NCBI GenBank assembly: GCA_017619255.1
Contig: JAFZSS010000088.1
Location: 1 to 13,466, forward strand
Direction of reading: 5' to 3'
From: Muribaculaceae bacterium
GTDB lineage: Bacteria; Bacteroidota; Bacteroidia; Bacteroidales; Muribaculaceae
DNA: 13,466 nt
Shown: positions 6,174 to 12,759 of the stretch, one piece after another
How the letters are laid out: every line of letters begins with the position of its first letter
How positions within the stretch are numbered: position 1 is the stretch's first letter
The notes under the pieces: generated by a model
Told to the model about the DNA's origin: nothing
The model's input: the letters and a program-made list of their open reading frames with translations, nothing else
Database searches by the model: none
Translations under genes and position numbers: made by a program

Positions 6174-8612
6174 CTATACCGTGTCGGGGCTCACAACGGG
6201 ATCGTCCTGAATGTTCAGTTTCTCAGAGGGGTCGACCCCTTCCTCCAGAGGAATGAACAACGAGTCATATTCCTGATCCAGCATCGTCGAGTCAAACTCC
6301 TCGACCGCTCCCAGCGCCGAGCAGCCCGAATAGAGGGCGGCATCAATGGGTTCTTTGGCAGGTTGGAACCGCTGATGGTAACGCTGGAATTGCGGATCGC
6401 TCAACACGAGTTGCAGGAAGCGGCCGCAGATGGGCAAGGCCGTGCGGCTGCCCTGACCCAACGAGCCCCAGCGGAAGTGAATCTGGCGGTATTCGCCACC
6501 TACCCATGAACCGCAGACCAATCCAGGCGACACAGCGACAAACCAGGCGTCGGCATGACGGTTACTCGTACCCGTCTTGCCGCCCAAGTCCACATCATAG
6601 AGCGGACGAGTGATGTAGCCATTCAGGGCCATGGCGGTACCTCCCGCATCAGTGCGGCAAGCCATGAGCATCTGCTGCATCAGGTAGGCCGAGCGGTAGC
6701 TGATGGCACGCTCCTGACGCTCAGGAGCACGATAAATCTCGTTGCCGTCACGGTCCACGATGCGGGTGATAATGACTGGATCATTACGCATACCGTCATT
6801 GATGACAGTGCAATAGGAGTTGACCAGTTCCATCAGGTCAACATCGCTGGCACCGAGCGACAGGGCAGGTTTAGTCTCCATCGGTGACTCGATGCCCATG
6901 TCACGGGCAACCTGTGCAACGGTGCCTTCGCCCACCTCACGACCCACACGAACGGTCACACTGTTGATACTCTGGGCAAAGGCGGCACGCAGCGTCATCG
7001 GAGCTCCAGTGAAGGTGCCGTTGGCATTGGTCGGGCGCCAAGGCTCCAGCTCGTGGGTCTCTTCATTCATCACCAGTGTGTCGATGTACTCGTCCATGCG
7101 GCGGTCACAAGGCACCAAGCCACGCTCCATCGCCGCGGTATAGACAAAGAGCTTGAAAGTCGAGCCCGGCTGGTGCTTGGCCCGCACCTTGTCATATTTC
7201 CATGTGTCGAAATCCACATCACCCACCCATGCCTTGACATGGCCGTTATTGGGTTCCATGGCAATAAAGCCGCAGTGCATGAAATGCAGCATGTAGCGCA
7301 CCGAATCCATCGAACTCATCTCCATATAGAGCGTATCGTTGACATAGTCAAACAGGTGCACCCTGTGGGGCTGGTTCATGTAGTAGTTGACCGAGTCAAT
7401 GTCGTTGGGATAACGCGCGAGCAACTCATGGTAGATGGGGGTGTTGCGCGCCTTGTCCTCGACAAAGTTGGCGATAGGCTGATTATTCTCATCAAGCCAG
7501 CAGTCCTGGTCGCCCCAGTGGCTCTTGAAGTTCTGTTGCACCACTTTCATCTTCTCGCTCACGGCCTGCTCGGCATACTCCTGCATCTTGGAGTCCAGCG
7601 TAGTGTAAATCTTCAGGCCATCGCGCTCCAGGTCAAGTTTTATGCCCTTGGCATCGGCGATGCGTTCCACCTCGTGAGCCACCGCCTCACGGAAGTAAGG
7701 AGCGACACCCGAATAGTTGGTCTCAAGAGTGTATTTCAAATCGATGGGCAACGACGACACCGAGTCATACTGATGTTGTGTCAAGTCACCATGAGTAATC
7801 ATGTTCTTGAGCACTTGGTTGCGGCGCCGCAGACTGTTTTTGGGATTGATGCGGGGATTATAGGTACTGGTGGCTTTGAGCAGACCCACCAGCACGGCAC
7901 TCTCCTCGAGTTTCAAATTCCGGGGGGTGGTCCTGAAATAGGTATTGGCTGCCGTCTTGATACCATAGGCATTGCTGCCGAAGTCCACCGTGTTGGCATA
8001 CATCTCCAGGATTTCCTCCTTGCTGTAGAAGATCTCCAGCTTGGTGGCGATGATCCACTCCTTGCTCTTCATGATGAGCATCTTCACGCCCGGGATGTAA
8101 CCCAAAAGGCCTGTCGAGTAGTCGCTGCGTGTGCGGAACATGTTTTTCACCAGCTGCTGCGTGATGGTGCTCGCGCCACGGGGACGGCCGTGAAGGACAA
8201 GATCCTTGGCCGCGGCACCCAAGCCGCTGAAGTCGATGCCGTGATGACTATAGAATCGCTCATCCTCGGTGTCGATGAGCACTCTGAAAAACTCAGGATT
8301 GATTGAATCATAGGGCACCGGCGTGCGGTTCTCGTCATAATATTTGCCGATGATTTCGCCGTCGGCACTGTACAAGTAACTGGCCTCGGGGTTGCGGGGA
8401 TGCATGATGCTATAGGTACTCGGCGACTTGCCGAAGAGCCACAAGAAATTGATATCCACCGCGATGAGGTAGAGCAGGAACAGGGCGATGAAAGTCCCTA
8501 TCGCCGCCAGTGTCTTGACCCACCAGGGACGACCCTGGTAAAGTCCTTTATACCACTTCTTGAAGCGGCGCCAGTTACGAGTGATGATATTTCCTGGAAA
8601 CTTTCTGTTCAT
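6174..8612 (-). CDS. mrcA: Class A penicillin-binding protein (PBP1a-type transglycosylase/transpeptidase)
   Basis: An 812-residue bifunctional peptidoglycan synthase. A short basic cytoplasmic N-terminus and one membrane anchor (about 33-52) precede a GT51 glycosyltransferase domain (about 75-260) with EDERFYSHHGID (catalytic E116), GASTITQQLVKNMF (146-159) and KEWIIATKLE. The transpeptidase domain (about 445-735) has the serine motif STFK (484-487), SIN (548-550) and KTGT (679-682), so both activities look intact. It polymerises lipid II glycan strands and crosslinks peptides on the outer face of the inner membrane. The insert between the domains contains many acidic and aromatic residues and may bind partners. 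The gene follows a GT2 gene by 46 bases and ends before a strong terminator. The symbol follows E. coli PBP1a; one-to-one orthology is not shown. Confidence 0.95.
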   Translation of the reverse strand: MNRKFPGNIITRNWRRFKKWYKGLYQGRPWWVKTLAAIGTFIALFLLYLIAVDINFLWLFGKSPSTYSIMHPRNPEASYLYSADGEIIGKYYDENRTPVPYDSINPEFFRVLIDTEDERFYSHHGIDFSGLGAAAKDLVLHGRPRGASTITQQLVKNMFRTRSDYSTGLLGYIPGVKMLIMKSKEWIIATKLEIFYSKEEILEMYANTVDFGSNAYGIKTAANTYFRTTPRNLKLEESAVLVGLLKATSTYNPRINPKNSLRRRNQVLKNMITHGDLTQHQYDSVSSLPIDLKYTLETNYSGVAPYFREAVAHEVERIADAKGIKLDLERDGLKIYTTLDSKMQEYAEQAVSEKMKVVQQNFKSHWGDQDCWLDENNQPIANFVEDKARNTPIYHELLARYPNDIDSVNYYMNQPHRVHLFDYVNDTLYMEMSSMDSVRYMLHFMHCGFIAMEPNNGHVKAWVGDVDFDTWKYDKVRAKHQPGSTFKLFVYTAAMERGLVPCDRRMDEYIDTLVMNEETHELEPWRPTNANGTFTGAPMTLRAAFAQSINSVTVRVGREVGEGTVAQVARDMGIESPMETKPALSLGASDVDLMELVNSYCTVINDGMRNDPVIITRIVDRDGNEIYRAPERQERAISYRSAYLMQQMLMACRTDAGGTAMALNGYITRPLYDVDLGGKTGTSNRHADAWFVAVSPGLVCGSWVGGEYRQIHFRWGSLGQGSRTALPICGRFLQLVLSDPQFQRYHQRFQPAKEPIDAALYSGCSALGAVEEFDSTMLDQEYDSLFIPLEEGVDPSEKLNIQDDPVVSPDTV

Positions 8613-8658
8613 GTCATGTTACAGAGGTTAATGAATACTTTTTCACTGCCCGTGCCAA

Positions 8659-9414
8659 TCACTGCCTGTTGGCGCTGCCGCTCAAGCGGCGCTTCAAGTA
8701 ACGGGGGAGGAAGCCAAAGTGGCGCAGCGTGGCACGCATGGTGCCATAGTGGCGGCACATAATGCGGTAACGCTCCCACAGCGATGCGCGATGATGTCGC
8801 GTGGTCATGCCGTCGGCCAGATAACTGATAATTGGAGCAGAGCCCGCATAGGCATTAGCCGGGCTCTTTTGCAATACCCTGATGCACCAGTCATAATCGG
8901 CACTCAAGCGGTACTGCAGGTCATATTCAGGCGCCAAATCGCGGCGCACGACAAATGCTTGGTGGCACACTACCATGCCGTTGAGGAAACTGTCGGCCGT
9001 CAGGCGCTTGGGAGCCGTCAGATGGCGCTTGCCCACCACATTACGCTGCTCATCAACGAGCTGGGTCTGTCCATAGATCACCCCAGGATTGTCGGTAGCC
9101 AGCCGTGCCAATCTCGCCAGCACGGCATCGTCGGCAAAGGTGTCGCCCGCATTAAGAAATACAAGGTATCGCCCGCGCGCCCGCGCGAGACCCTTATTCA
9201 TCGCGTCATATAATCCCTTATCGGGCTCACTGAAAACACGCAGAGCGGCTATAGATGCCCGCTTCACGATGGCCAGGGTGTCGTCGCTCGACGCGCCATC
9301 GATGATGAGCATCTCATAGTCACTGCTCGTCTGCCGCCGCACGCTTTCCAAGGTCGGCATGATCACACTGGCGGCATTCCAAGTGACGGTGATGATGGAA
9401 AATAGAGGTTCCAT
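8659..9414 (-). CDS. GT2 family glycosyltransferase (WcaE-like)
   Basis: A 251-residue GT-A fold glycosyltransferase without membrane segments, probably acting at the cytoplasmic face of the membrane on a lipid-linked or nucleotide-sugar substrate. Motifs: FSIITVTWN (5-13), IIDGASSDDT (37-46), SEPDKGLYDAMNKG (62-75), FLNAGDTF (86-93, in place of the usual DxD), HQAF (151-154) and ADYDW (172-176, likely catalytic base region). This set is typical of the WcaE-like branch used in exopolysaccharide assembly. The C-terminus is basic (YLKRRLSG). ATG at 9414 begins right before the first conserved strand and 26 bases after the promoter; an upstream in-frame ATG at 9438 lies at the predicted transcription start and is unlikely. 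The sugar and acceptor are unknown. Confidence 0.88.
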   Translation of the reverse strand: MEPLFSIITVTWNAASVIMPTLESVRRQTSSDYEMLIIDGASSDDTLAIVKRASIAALRVFSEPDKGLYDAMNKGLARARGRYLVFLNAGDTFADDAVLARLARLATDNPGVIYGQTQLVDEQRNVVGKRHLTAPKRLTADSFLNGMVVCHQAFVVRRDLAPEYDLQYRLSADYDWCIRVLQKSPANAYAGSAPIISYLADGMTTRHHRASLWERYRIMCRHYGTMRATLRHFGFLPRYLKRRLSGSANRQ

Positions 9415-9439
9415 GCCCGTATTAATGGTTATAACCACG

Positions 9440-9471
9440 CAAAATTACAGAATTCCGCACAATTCCACAAT
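9440..9471 (-). promoter_or_regulatory. Promoter of the GT2-PBP operon
   Basis: On the minus strand ATTG (9471-9468), a 20-base spacer and TAATTTTG (9447-9440) fit the Bacteroides promoter pattern. The start would lie near 9433, about 20 nt before the ATG at 9414. The same 104-base gap must also hold the divergent promoter of the lipoprotein gene, for which I see no good -7 box. Confidence 0.6.
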
Positions 9472-9518
9472 CAAAAGGCCATTTTTTGCGTTAAATAACA
9501 AAATAATCGCCACCCAAT

Positions 9519-10016
9519 ATGAAAAGAAGATACACTTTAGCCGGCATCATAACGGCGCTGATTGCCCTCGTCTGGAGCGCCACCGCATGTGACACCATCG
9601 ACAGCAAGGCCCTGCCCAGCTACGCCGTGCGCATCGATTTGGGCAGTTATGCCCTCTGGAACACCTATGGCGTTTACGGCATGGGCGACTACCGCGTCTT
9701 CAACCGCGAGAAAGGGATCCCCAAGAATTTTCCCTTCAATGTGAACACCTTCACCGGATACGGCGGCGTTCTGCTCATGATGGGTGCCGATATGCCTCTC
9801 GCCTATGACCTCGCCTGCCCTGTTGAGGCGAGCTATAACATCGTCCTCTCCATAGACTCCGAGAATTTTGAAGCCGTGTGTCCCAAGTGTCACTCACGCT
9901 TCAACCCGCTCACAGGTGACGGAGGGCCCGTCAGCGGGGTGGCCATTAACAACAAGGTAGGCATGACACGCTACCATGTGACGCCCAGCAACGGCGGCTA
10001 CATTATTGCCAATTGA
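9519..10016 (+). CDS. Small lipoprotein with degenerate Rieske-like C-terminus
   Basis: A 165-residue protein. MKRR and a hydrophobic stretch lead to a lipobox ending SATAC (lipidated C24), so the mature protein should be membrane anchored. The C-terminal half contains CPVE (100-103), CPKCHSRF (121-128), GDGGPVSGVA (133-142) and a final RYHV strand. This spacing recalls the Rieske [2Fe-2S] fold, in which CxH and CxxH boxes bind the cluster, and the Gly/Pro-rich loop fits. However, the first box lacks its histidine, and the second has an extra cysteine before the histidine. A standard Rieske cluster is therefore doubtful; zinc, a disulfide or an unusual cluster are possible. Similar lipoproteins occur in other Bacteroidales as far as I recall. 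It is the first gene to the right of the divergent gap. Function unknown. Confidence 0.75.
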   Translation: MKRRYTLAGIITALIALVWSATACDTIDSKALPSYAVRIDLGSYALWNTYGVYGMGDYRVFNREKGIPKNFPFNVNTFTGYGGVLLMMGADMPLAYDLACPVEASYNIVLSIDSENFEAVCPKCHSRFNPLTGDGGPVSGVAINNKVGMTRYHVTPSNGGYIIAN

Positions 10017-10017
10017 G

Positions 10018-10038
10018 TGAGGGATGAGGAATGAGGAG
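10018..10038 (+). repeat. Heptamer tandem repeat, three units
   Basis: TGAGGGA, TGAGGAA and TGAGGAG follow one another directly, starting one base after the lipoprotein stop codon. The unit resembles the TTAGGAA heptamers at 12593-12627. Confidence 0.7.
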
Positions 10039-10048
10039 TAAAAACTAA

Positions 10049-10319
10049 ATTGTTCCACGCCGTCAGCCATCTCAGGGAGCCATTCGGACCCCAAAATCCA
10101 CTTTTTCAATAAAACGAACACTTGAGGTTGCATTTTGCAATCCCAAGAGCCCGATTTGAATTCTTGAAGCACTGTTTTTGTAGCAAAAATTCAAATAATA
10201 AATCTTATAGGATGACATTTAATGTTAAAAAATGTAAACTTTTTCATTTTTGTTTTCCAAAATTTAAACATTCGAAGCCCTCAACAGCCCTTTTTATATG
10301 GGCGCTCGCGTGGAACAAT
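10049..10319. repeat. 12-bp inverted repeat pair flanking an AT-rich gene-free segment
   Basis: ATTGTTCCACGC at 10049-10060 has its exact reverse complement GCGTGGAACAAT at 10308-10319. Flanking bases do not extend the match. The 247 bases between are AT-rich and hold no believable gene. The segment contains a second, nested inverted repeat (ATTTGAATT at 10154-10162 and AATTCAAAT at 10188-10196). It could be a small non-autonomous element or an invertible segment; no recombinase gene is visible nearby. The terminal match is too long for chance in such a short stretch, but the function is open. Confidence 0.6.
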
Positions 10320-10345
10320 CAATCAAAAACCCGATTTTCCCTAAA

Positions 10346-10398
10346 TGTTTACAAGTGTTTAAGATGTTTGGTCGGGTTGCCGGGTTGAGCTACCTTTG
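10346..10398 (+). promoter_or_regulatory. Promoter of the NlpC/P60 gene with phased TGTTT motifs
   Basis: TTTG (10367-10370), a 20-base spacer and TACCTTTG (10391-10398) match the Bacteroides consensus exactly, with the same spacing as the tRNA promoter. Three TGTTT copies at 10346, 10356 and 10365 lie about one helix turn apart, the last overlapping the -33 box; they could be a regulator site or a curved upstream element. Confidence 0.8.
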
Positions 10399-10404
10399 CA
10401 GCGT

Positions 10405-10533
10405 CAAGAGATAGTTCGGCTATCTTCGATGAGTAAACAAACCAGGGCGCAGGCTATTGTATCGTTTCTCAATAACCATTACGAAGTGACCACGCGGTGC
10501 GCGGAATCTTCCAGTCCTCCTAAATATTTTTTT
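10405..10533 (+). promoter_or_regulatory. Leader RNA of the NlpC/P60 gene
   Basis: The predicted transcript starts near 10405, leaving about 130 nt before the ATG, much longer than the 10-30 nt leaders predicted for most other genes here. It contains a hairpin AGATAG/CTATCT (10409-10425, loop TTCGG) and an imperfect GC-rich hairpin at 10490-10504. No known riboswitch family is recognised. The last bases before the start are AT-rich, as is normal for this phylum. Confidence 0.4.
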
Positions 10534-11067
10534 ATGAGTTTTATTAAGAGTAAAATAAGATTATCAGCATTATTCGTTCTTTTTGCAATCACCATTACCA
10601 GTCTCCCTGCACAGGCACAGAGGTTGACTAACCGCAAGCAGGGCACTGTGCTCGAACAGATCGAGCAAAACAATCGCAGCTCCGTCGTTGATCAGCTCAT
10701 CAGCTATGCTTACCGTTTCCGCGGTACGCCTTATCGTTATGGAGCATCTTCTCCCCGCGGCTTTGACTGCTCGGGTTTCACTAGTTATGTATTCAAGCGT
10801 TTCGGCATCAGCCTGGACCGTTCGTCAAGAGGCCAGATTTCTGATGGTGTGCGCGTCAAGAGAAACGACCTGCAGCCCGGTGACCTGGTGTTCTTCCAGG
10901 GCCGTTCGGGACGCGGAGGCATCGGCCATGTTGGCATCGTTACCCGTGTCAACGACGACAACACCTTCCACTTCATCCACTCGGCATGCAGCAGCGGTGT
11001 CACCGAGAGCAAGAATACCGAGTCCTATTACAGCCGTCGTTATGTGGGTGCCTGCAGGGTACTGTAA
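10534..11067 (+). CDS. Secreted NlpC/P60 family cysteine peptidase
   Basis: A 177-residue exported protein. Residues 1-29 are a signal peptide (basic MSFIKSKIR, hydrophobic core, cleavage after PAQAQ or PAQA). The single NlpC/P60 domain (about 50-177) shows FDCSGFTSYVF with catalytic C79, GHVGIV with H132, and FIHSA with H149 as the third polar residue. RGTPYRYGASSPRG before the cysteine is the usual substrate-loop motif. Such enzymes cut the gamma-D-Glu to diamino-acid bond in peptidoglycan peptides in the periplasm and belong to the Spr/MepS-like group. ATG 10534 was chosen because it starts the signal peptide; the ATG at 10396 would lie inside the promoter's -7 box. The gene is monocistronic with its own promoter and terminator. 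Confidence 0.92.
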   Translation: MSFIKSKIRLSALFVLFAITITSLPAQAQRLTNRKQGTVLEQIEQNNRSSVVDQLISYAYRFRGTPYRYGASSPRGFDCSGFTSYVFKRFGISLDRSSRGQISDGVRVKRNDLQPGDLVFFQGRSGRGGIGHVGIVTRVNDDNTFHFIHSACSSGVTESKNTESYYSRRYVGACRVL

Positions 11068-11093
11068 AACACATCATTAAACAATACCATCAC

Positions 11094-11133
11094 AGCGTGC
11101 GTTCCCTCACGAGGGGGCGCACGCTTGCTTTTT
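11094..11133 (+). terminator. Intrinsic terminator of the NlpC/P60 gene
   Basis: A perfect 8-bp outer stem (AGCGTGCG at 11094-11101 and CGCACGCT at 11118-11125) encloses an inner CCCT/AGGG stem with loop CACG, followed by TGCTTTTT. It lies 26 bases past the stop codon. Confidence 0.88.
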
Positions 11134-11191
11134 CCATACAAGATGAAAAGACGCAACGCCTCCTAAACAACAGATTGATTTGTTGCACTTC

Positions 11192-11224
11192 TTGTCCTCT
11201 TTTTCACAAATTTTCCTACCTTTG
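11192..11224 (+). promoter_or_regulatory. Promoter of the esterase gene
   Basis: TTG (11192-11194), a 22-base spacer and TACCTTTG (11217-11224) fit the Bacteroides pattern. The transcript would begin near 11231, giving a leader of about 10-20 nt. Confidence 0.7.
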
Positions 11225-11240
11225 CGGTAGATAAAAGTTG

Positions 11241-12578
11241 ATGACTATGATGAAGACAAGATTTTCACTGTTTGCGATACTTGCAGCAACAGCGTTGAGC
11301 ATGGCGGCAGGCCACACACTAATAGATGGCGTGCTGGAGAAGTCTGCCATCTACCCGGGAACCACCCATACATTTCAGGTGTATGTGCCTGAGCAATATG
11401 ACGGCAAGCGTCCGGCAGCGCTCTATGTGGGCCTTGACGGCGTGTTGTGCCACGCGCCCCAGGTCATGGACTCACTCATCGAGGCAGGCAAGATGCCGTG
11501 CACCATCGGCGTGTTCCTCCAGCCAGGAATTATCACGGCCGATGACGGCACCGTGCTGCGGTACAACCGCTGTTATGAGTTCGATAGCACGACCGACCTG
11601 TTTGCCCGTTTCCTCGAAACTGAGGTGCTGCCTGCAGTCGAGCAGATGACCTCCCCAAAAGGCAAACCCCTCCGCCTTTCTCAAAGACCCGAACTCCGCA
11701 TGATTTTCGGGTTAAGCAGCGGCGGCATTGCTGCTTTTAACGCAGCGTGGCACCGCCCCGACCTGTTCGGCAAGGTATTCACGGGCGTGGGCACTTTTGT
11801 TGCCATGCGTGGCGGCAACGACCTGCAGGCGCTGGTGCGCAAGACCGAGCCGCTCCCCCTGCGCGTATTCATCCAGGACGGCACCAACGATGTCTGGAAC
11901 CCGTTATTCGGCCACTGGTACGAGGGCAACCAGCTGCTGGCCAGCGCACTGGAATTCGCAGGCTATGATGTGCAGTGCGACTGGAGCGACGGCGGCCACA
12001 ATGTCACGCGCTCGACCGAAATTTTTTCCCAAGTGATGGAATGGATGTGGCGCGACTGGCCTGCACCGCTCATCACCGGAAGGACACAAAACAACTTCCT
12101 GGAGGACTTGCTCAACGATGAAGACAAGGGTTGGGAGAAGGTGGATGAAAGCTCCACGAGCAATCGGGTGACCCGAATCATTTACCCTGACCTGACCAAT
12201 GCGGCGGTGATACCTCAAACACCTGGCAATGTGGTGTGGCAGTACATCTTGAAGGACCGCGAATTAGCCTGCGGCGAACCATTCTATTGGCTCCACAACG
12301 ATGATGACAGCCAGCCTCTCGATATACAAACCATCACCTTTGACAGCAAGGGCAACTTGTGGGCGGTCACCAACATGGGCATCCAAATCTGTGACCAAAA
12401 TGGCCGTGTGCGTGCCATCCTGCGCTTACCGCAAGACTGCCCCTATGTCAACGAGATTCGTTTTGAAGACGGCGGAGGCTGGGTGTGGCTCCACACCGTC
12501 AAAGGGACATGGAAGCGACGCTTCAATGTGAAGGCCCCGTGGTTAGGCACCCGACCCGACAGCCAAGGGCAAGGATAA
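11241..12578 (+). CDS. Secreted esterase-family alpha/beta hydrolase with partial SMP-30-like tail
   Basis: A 445-residue protein with a signal peptide (about 1-24, ending SMAAG). Residues 30-275 are an alpha/beta hydrolase of the esterase D/enterochelin esterase group: FQVYVPEQYDG, GLSSGG with nucleophile S159, acidic D213 or D217 in IQDGTNDVW, and H253 in DGGHNV, so the triad looks complete. Residues about 310-432 recall the last blades of an SMP-30/gluconolactonase propeller (ITFDSKGNLWAVTNMGIQIC, DQNGRVRAILRLP). About 120 residues are too few for a whole propeller, so this part is shortened. Related Bacteroidetes proteins join an esterase to a longer SMP-30 domain, as I recall. Likely role: periplasmic or surface ester cleavage on a sugar, plant phenolic or siderophore; the substrate is unknown. 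ATG 11241, 11247 and 11250 are all possible starts. Confidence 0.85.
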   Translation: MTMMKTRFSLFAILAATALSMAAGHTLIDGVLEKSAIYPGTTHTFQVYVPEQYDGKRPAALYVGLDGVLCHAPQVMDSLIEAGKMPCTIGVFLQPGIITADDGTVLRYNRCYEFDSTTDLFARFLETEVLPAVEQMTSPKGKPLRLSQRPELRMIFGLSSGGIAAFNAAWHRPDLFGKVFTGVGTFVAMRGGNDLQALVRKTEPLPLRVFIQDGTNDVWNPLFGHWYEGNQLLASALEFAGYDVQCDWSDGGHNVTRSTEIFSQVMEWMWRDWPAPLITGRTQNNFLEDLLNDEDKGWEKVDESSTSNRVTRIIYPDLTNAAVIPQTPGNVVWQYILKDRELACGEPFYWLHNDDDSQPLDIQTITFDSKGNLWAVTNMGIQICDQNGRVRAILRLPQDCPYVNEIRFEDGGGWVWLHTVKGTWKRRFNVKAPWLGTRPDSQGQG

Positions 12579-12592
12579 GCTCCAGTGAGGAG

Positions 12593-12627
12593 TTAGAAAT
12601 TAGGAATTAGAAGTTAGGAATTAGGAG
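12593..12627 (+). repeat. Heptamer tandem repeat, five units
   Basis: Five direct 7-base units, TTAGAAA, TTAGGAA, TTAGAAG, TTAGGAA and TTAGGAG, run without gaps, 15 bases after the esterase stop codon. They fit the consensus TTAGRAR and resemble the TGAGGAA units at 10018-10038. Confidence 0.85.
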
Positions 12628-12642
12628 TGCGTGATCTATTGC

Positions 12643-12683
12643 ATCTATAGATTCTTTAGCATCTATCTAGAGCCTAAAGAGTC
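12643..12683. repeat. Dyad-rich segment upstream of the RelA/SpoT gene
   Basis: A perfect 10-base palindrome ATCTATAGAT (12643-12652) overlaps the first arm of a second inverted repeat, GATTCTTTAG (12650-12659) with CTAAAGAGTC (12674-12683), which pairs over 10 bp with one G-U. GCATCTAT is repeated at 12641 and 12659. No T run follows on the plus strand, so it is not a standard terminator. It ends about 40 bases before the -7 box and could be an operator. Confidence 0.45.
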
Positions 12684-12724
12684 TAAAAAACGAGCCCTGA
12701 TTTTTCACTTTAAAGGATTATTAC

Positions 12725-12732
12725 TATCTTTG
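12725..12732 (+). promoter_or_regulatory. -7 box of the RelA/SpoT gene
   Basis: TATCTTTG is a perfect Bacteroides -7 box. The -33 position about 20 bases upstream is TTTT, a partial match. The transcript would start near 12739, about 21 nt before the ATG. Confidence 0.6.
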
Positions 12733-12759
12733 CCTTCTTGAACAAACCGCTGATTACTC

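Noticed and set aside
7053..8306. Long open frame on the plus strand opposite the PBP gene (417 residues)
   Set aside because: It lies wholly antisense to a gene with complete catalytic motifs, its translation is low in complexity and rich in His/Val/Ile, and no domain is recognisable. It is a mirror of codon bias.
10122..10388. Open frame of 88 residues in the AT-rich gap
   Set aside because: Rich in Lys/Phe/Asn, no domain, crosses the inverted repeat and runs into the promoter; looks like chance in AT-rich DNA.
10396..10533. Upstream in-frame start for the NlpC/P60 gene
   Set aside because: It would start inside the -7 box, ahead of the transcription start, and would put 46 residues before a good signal peptide.
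12650..12683. Inverted repeat as terminator of the esterase gene
   Set aside because: It is followed by TAAAAAA on the plus strand and not by a T run.
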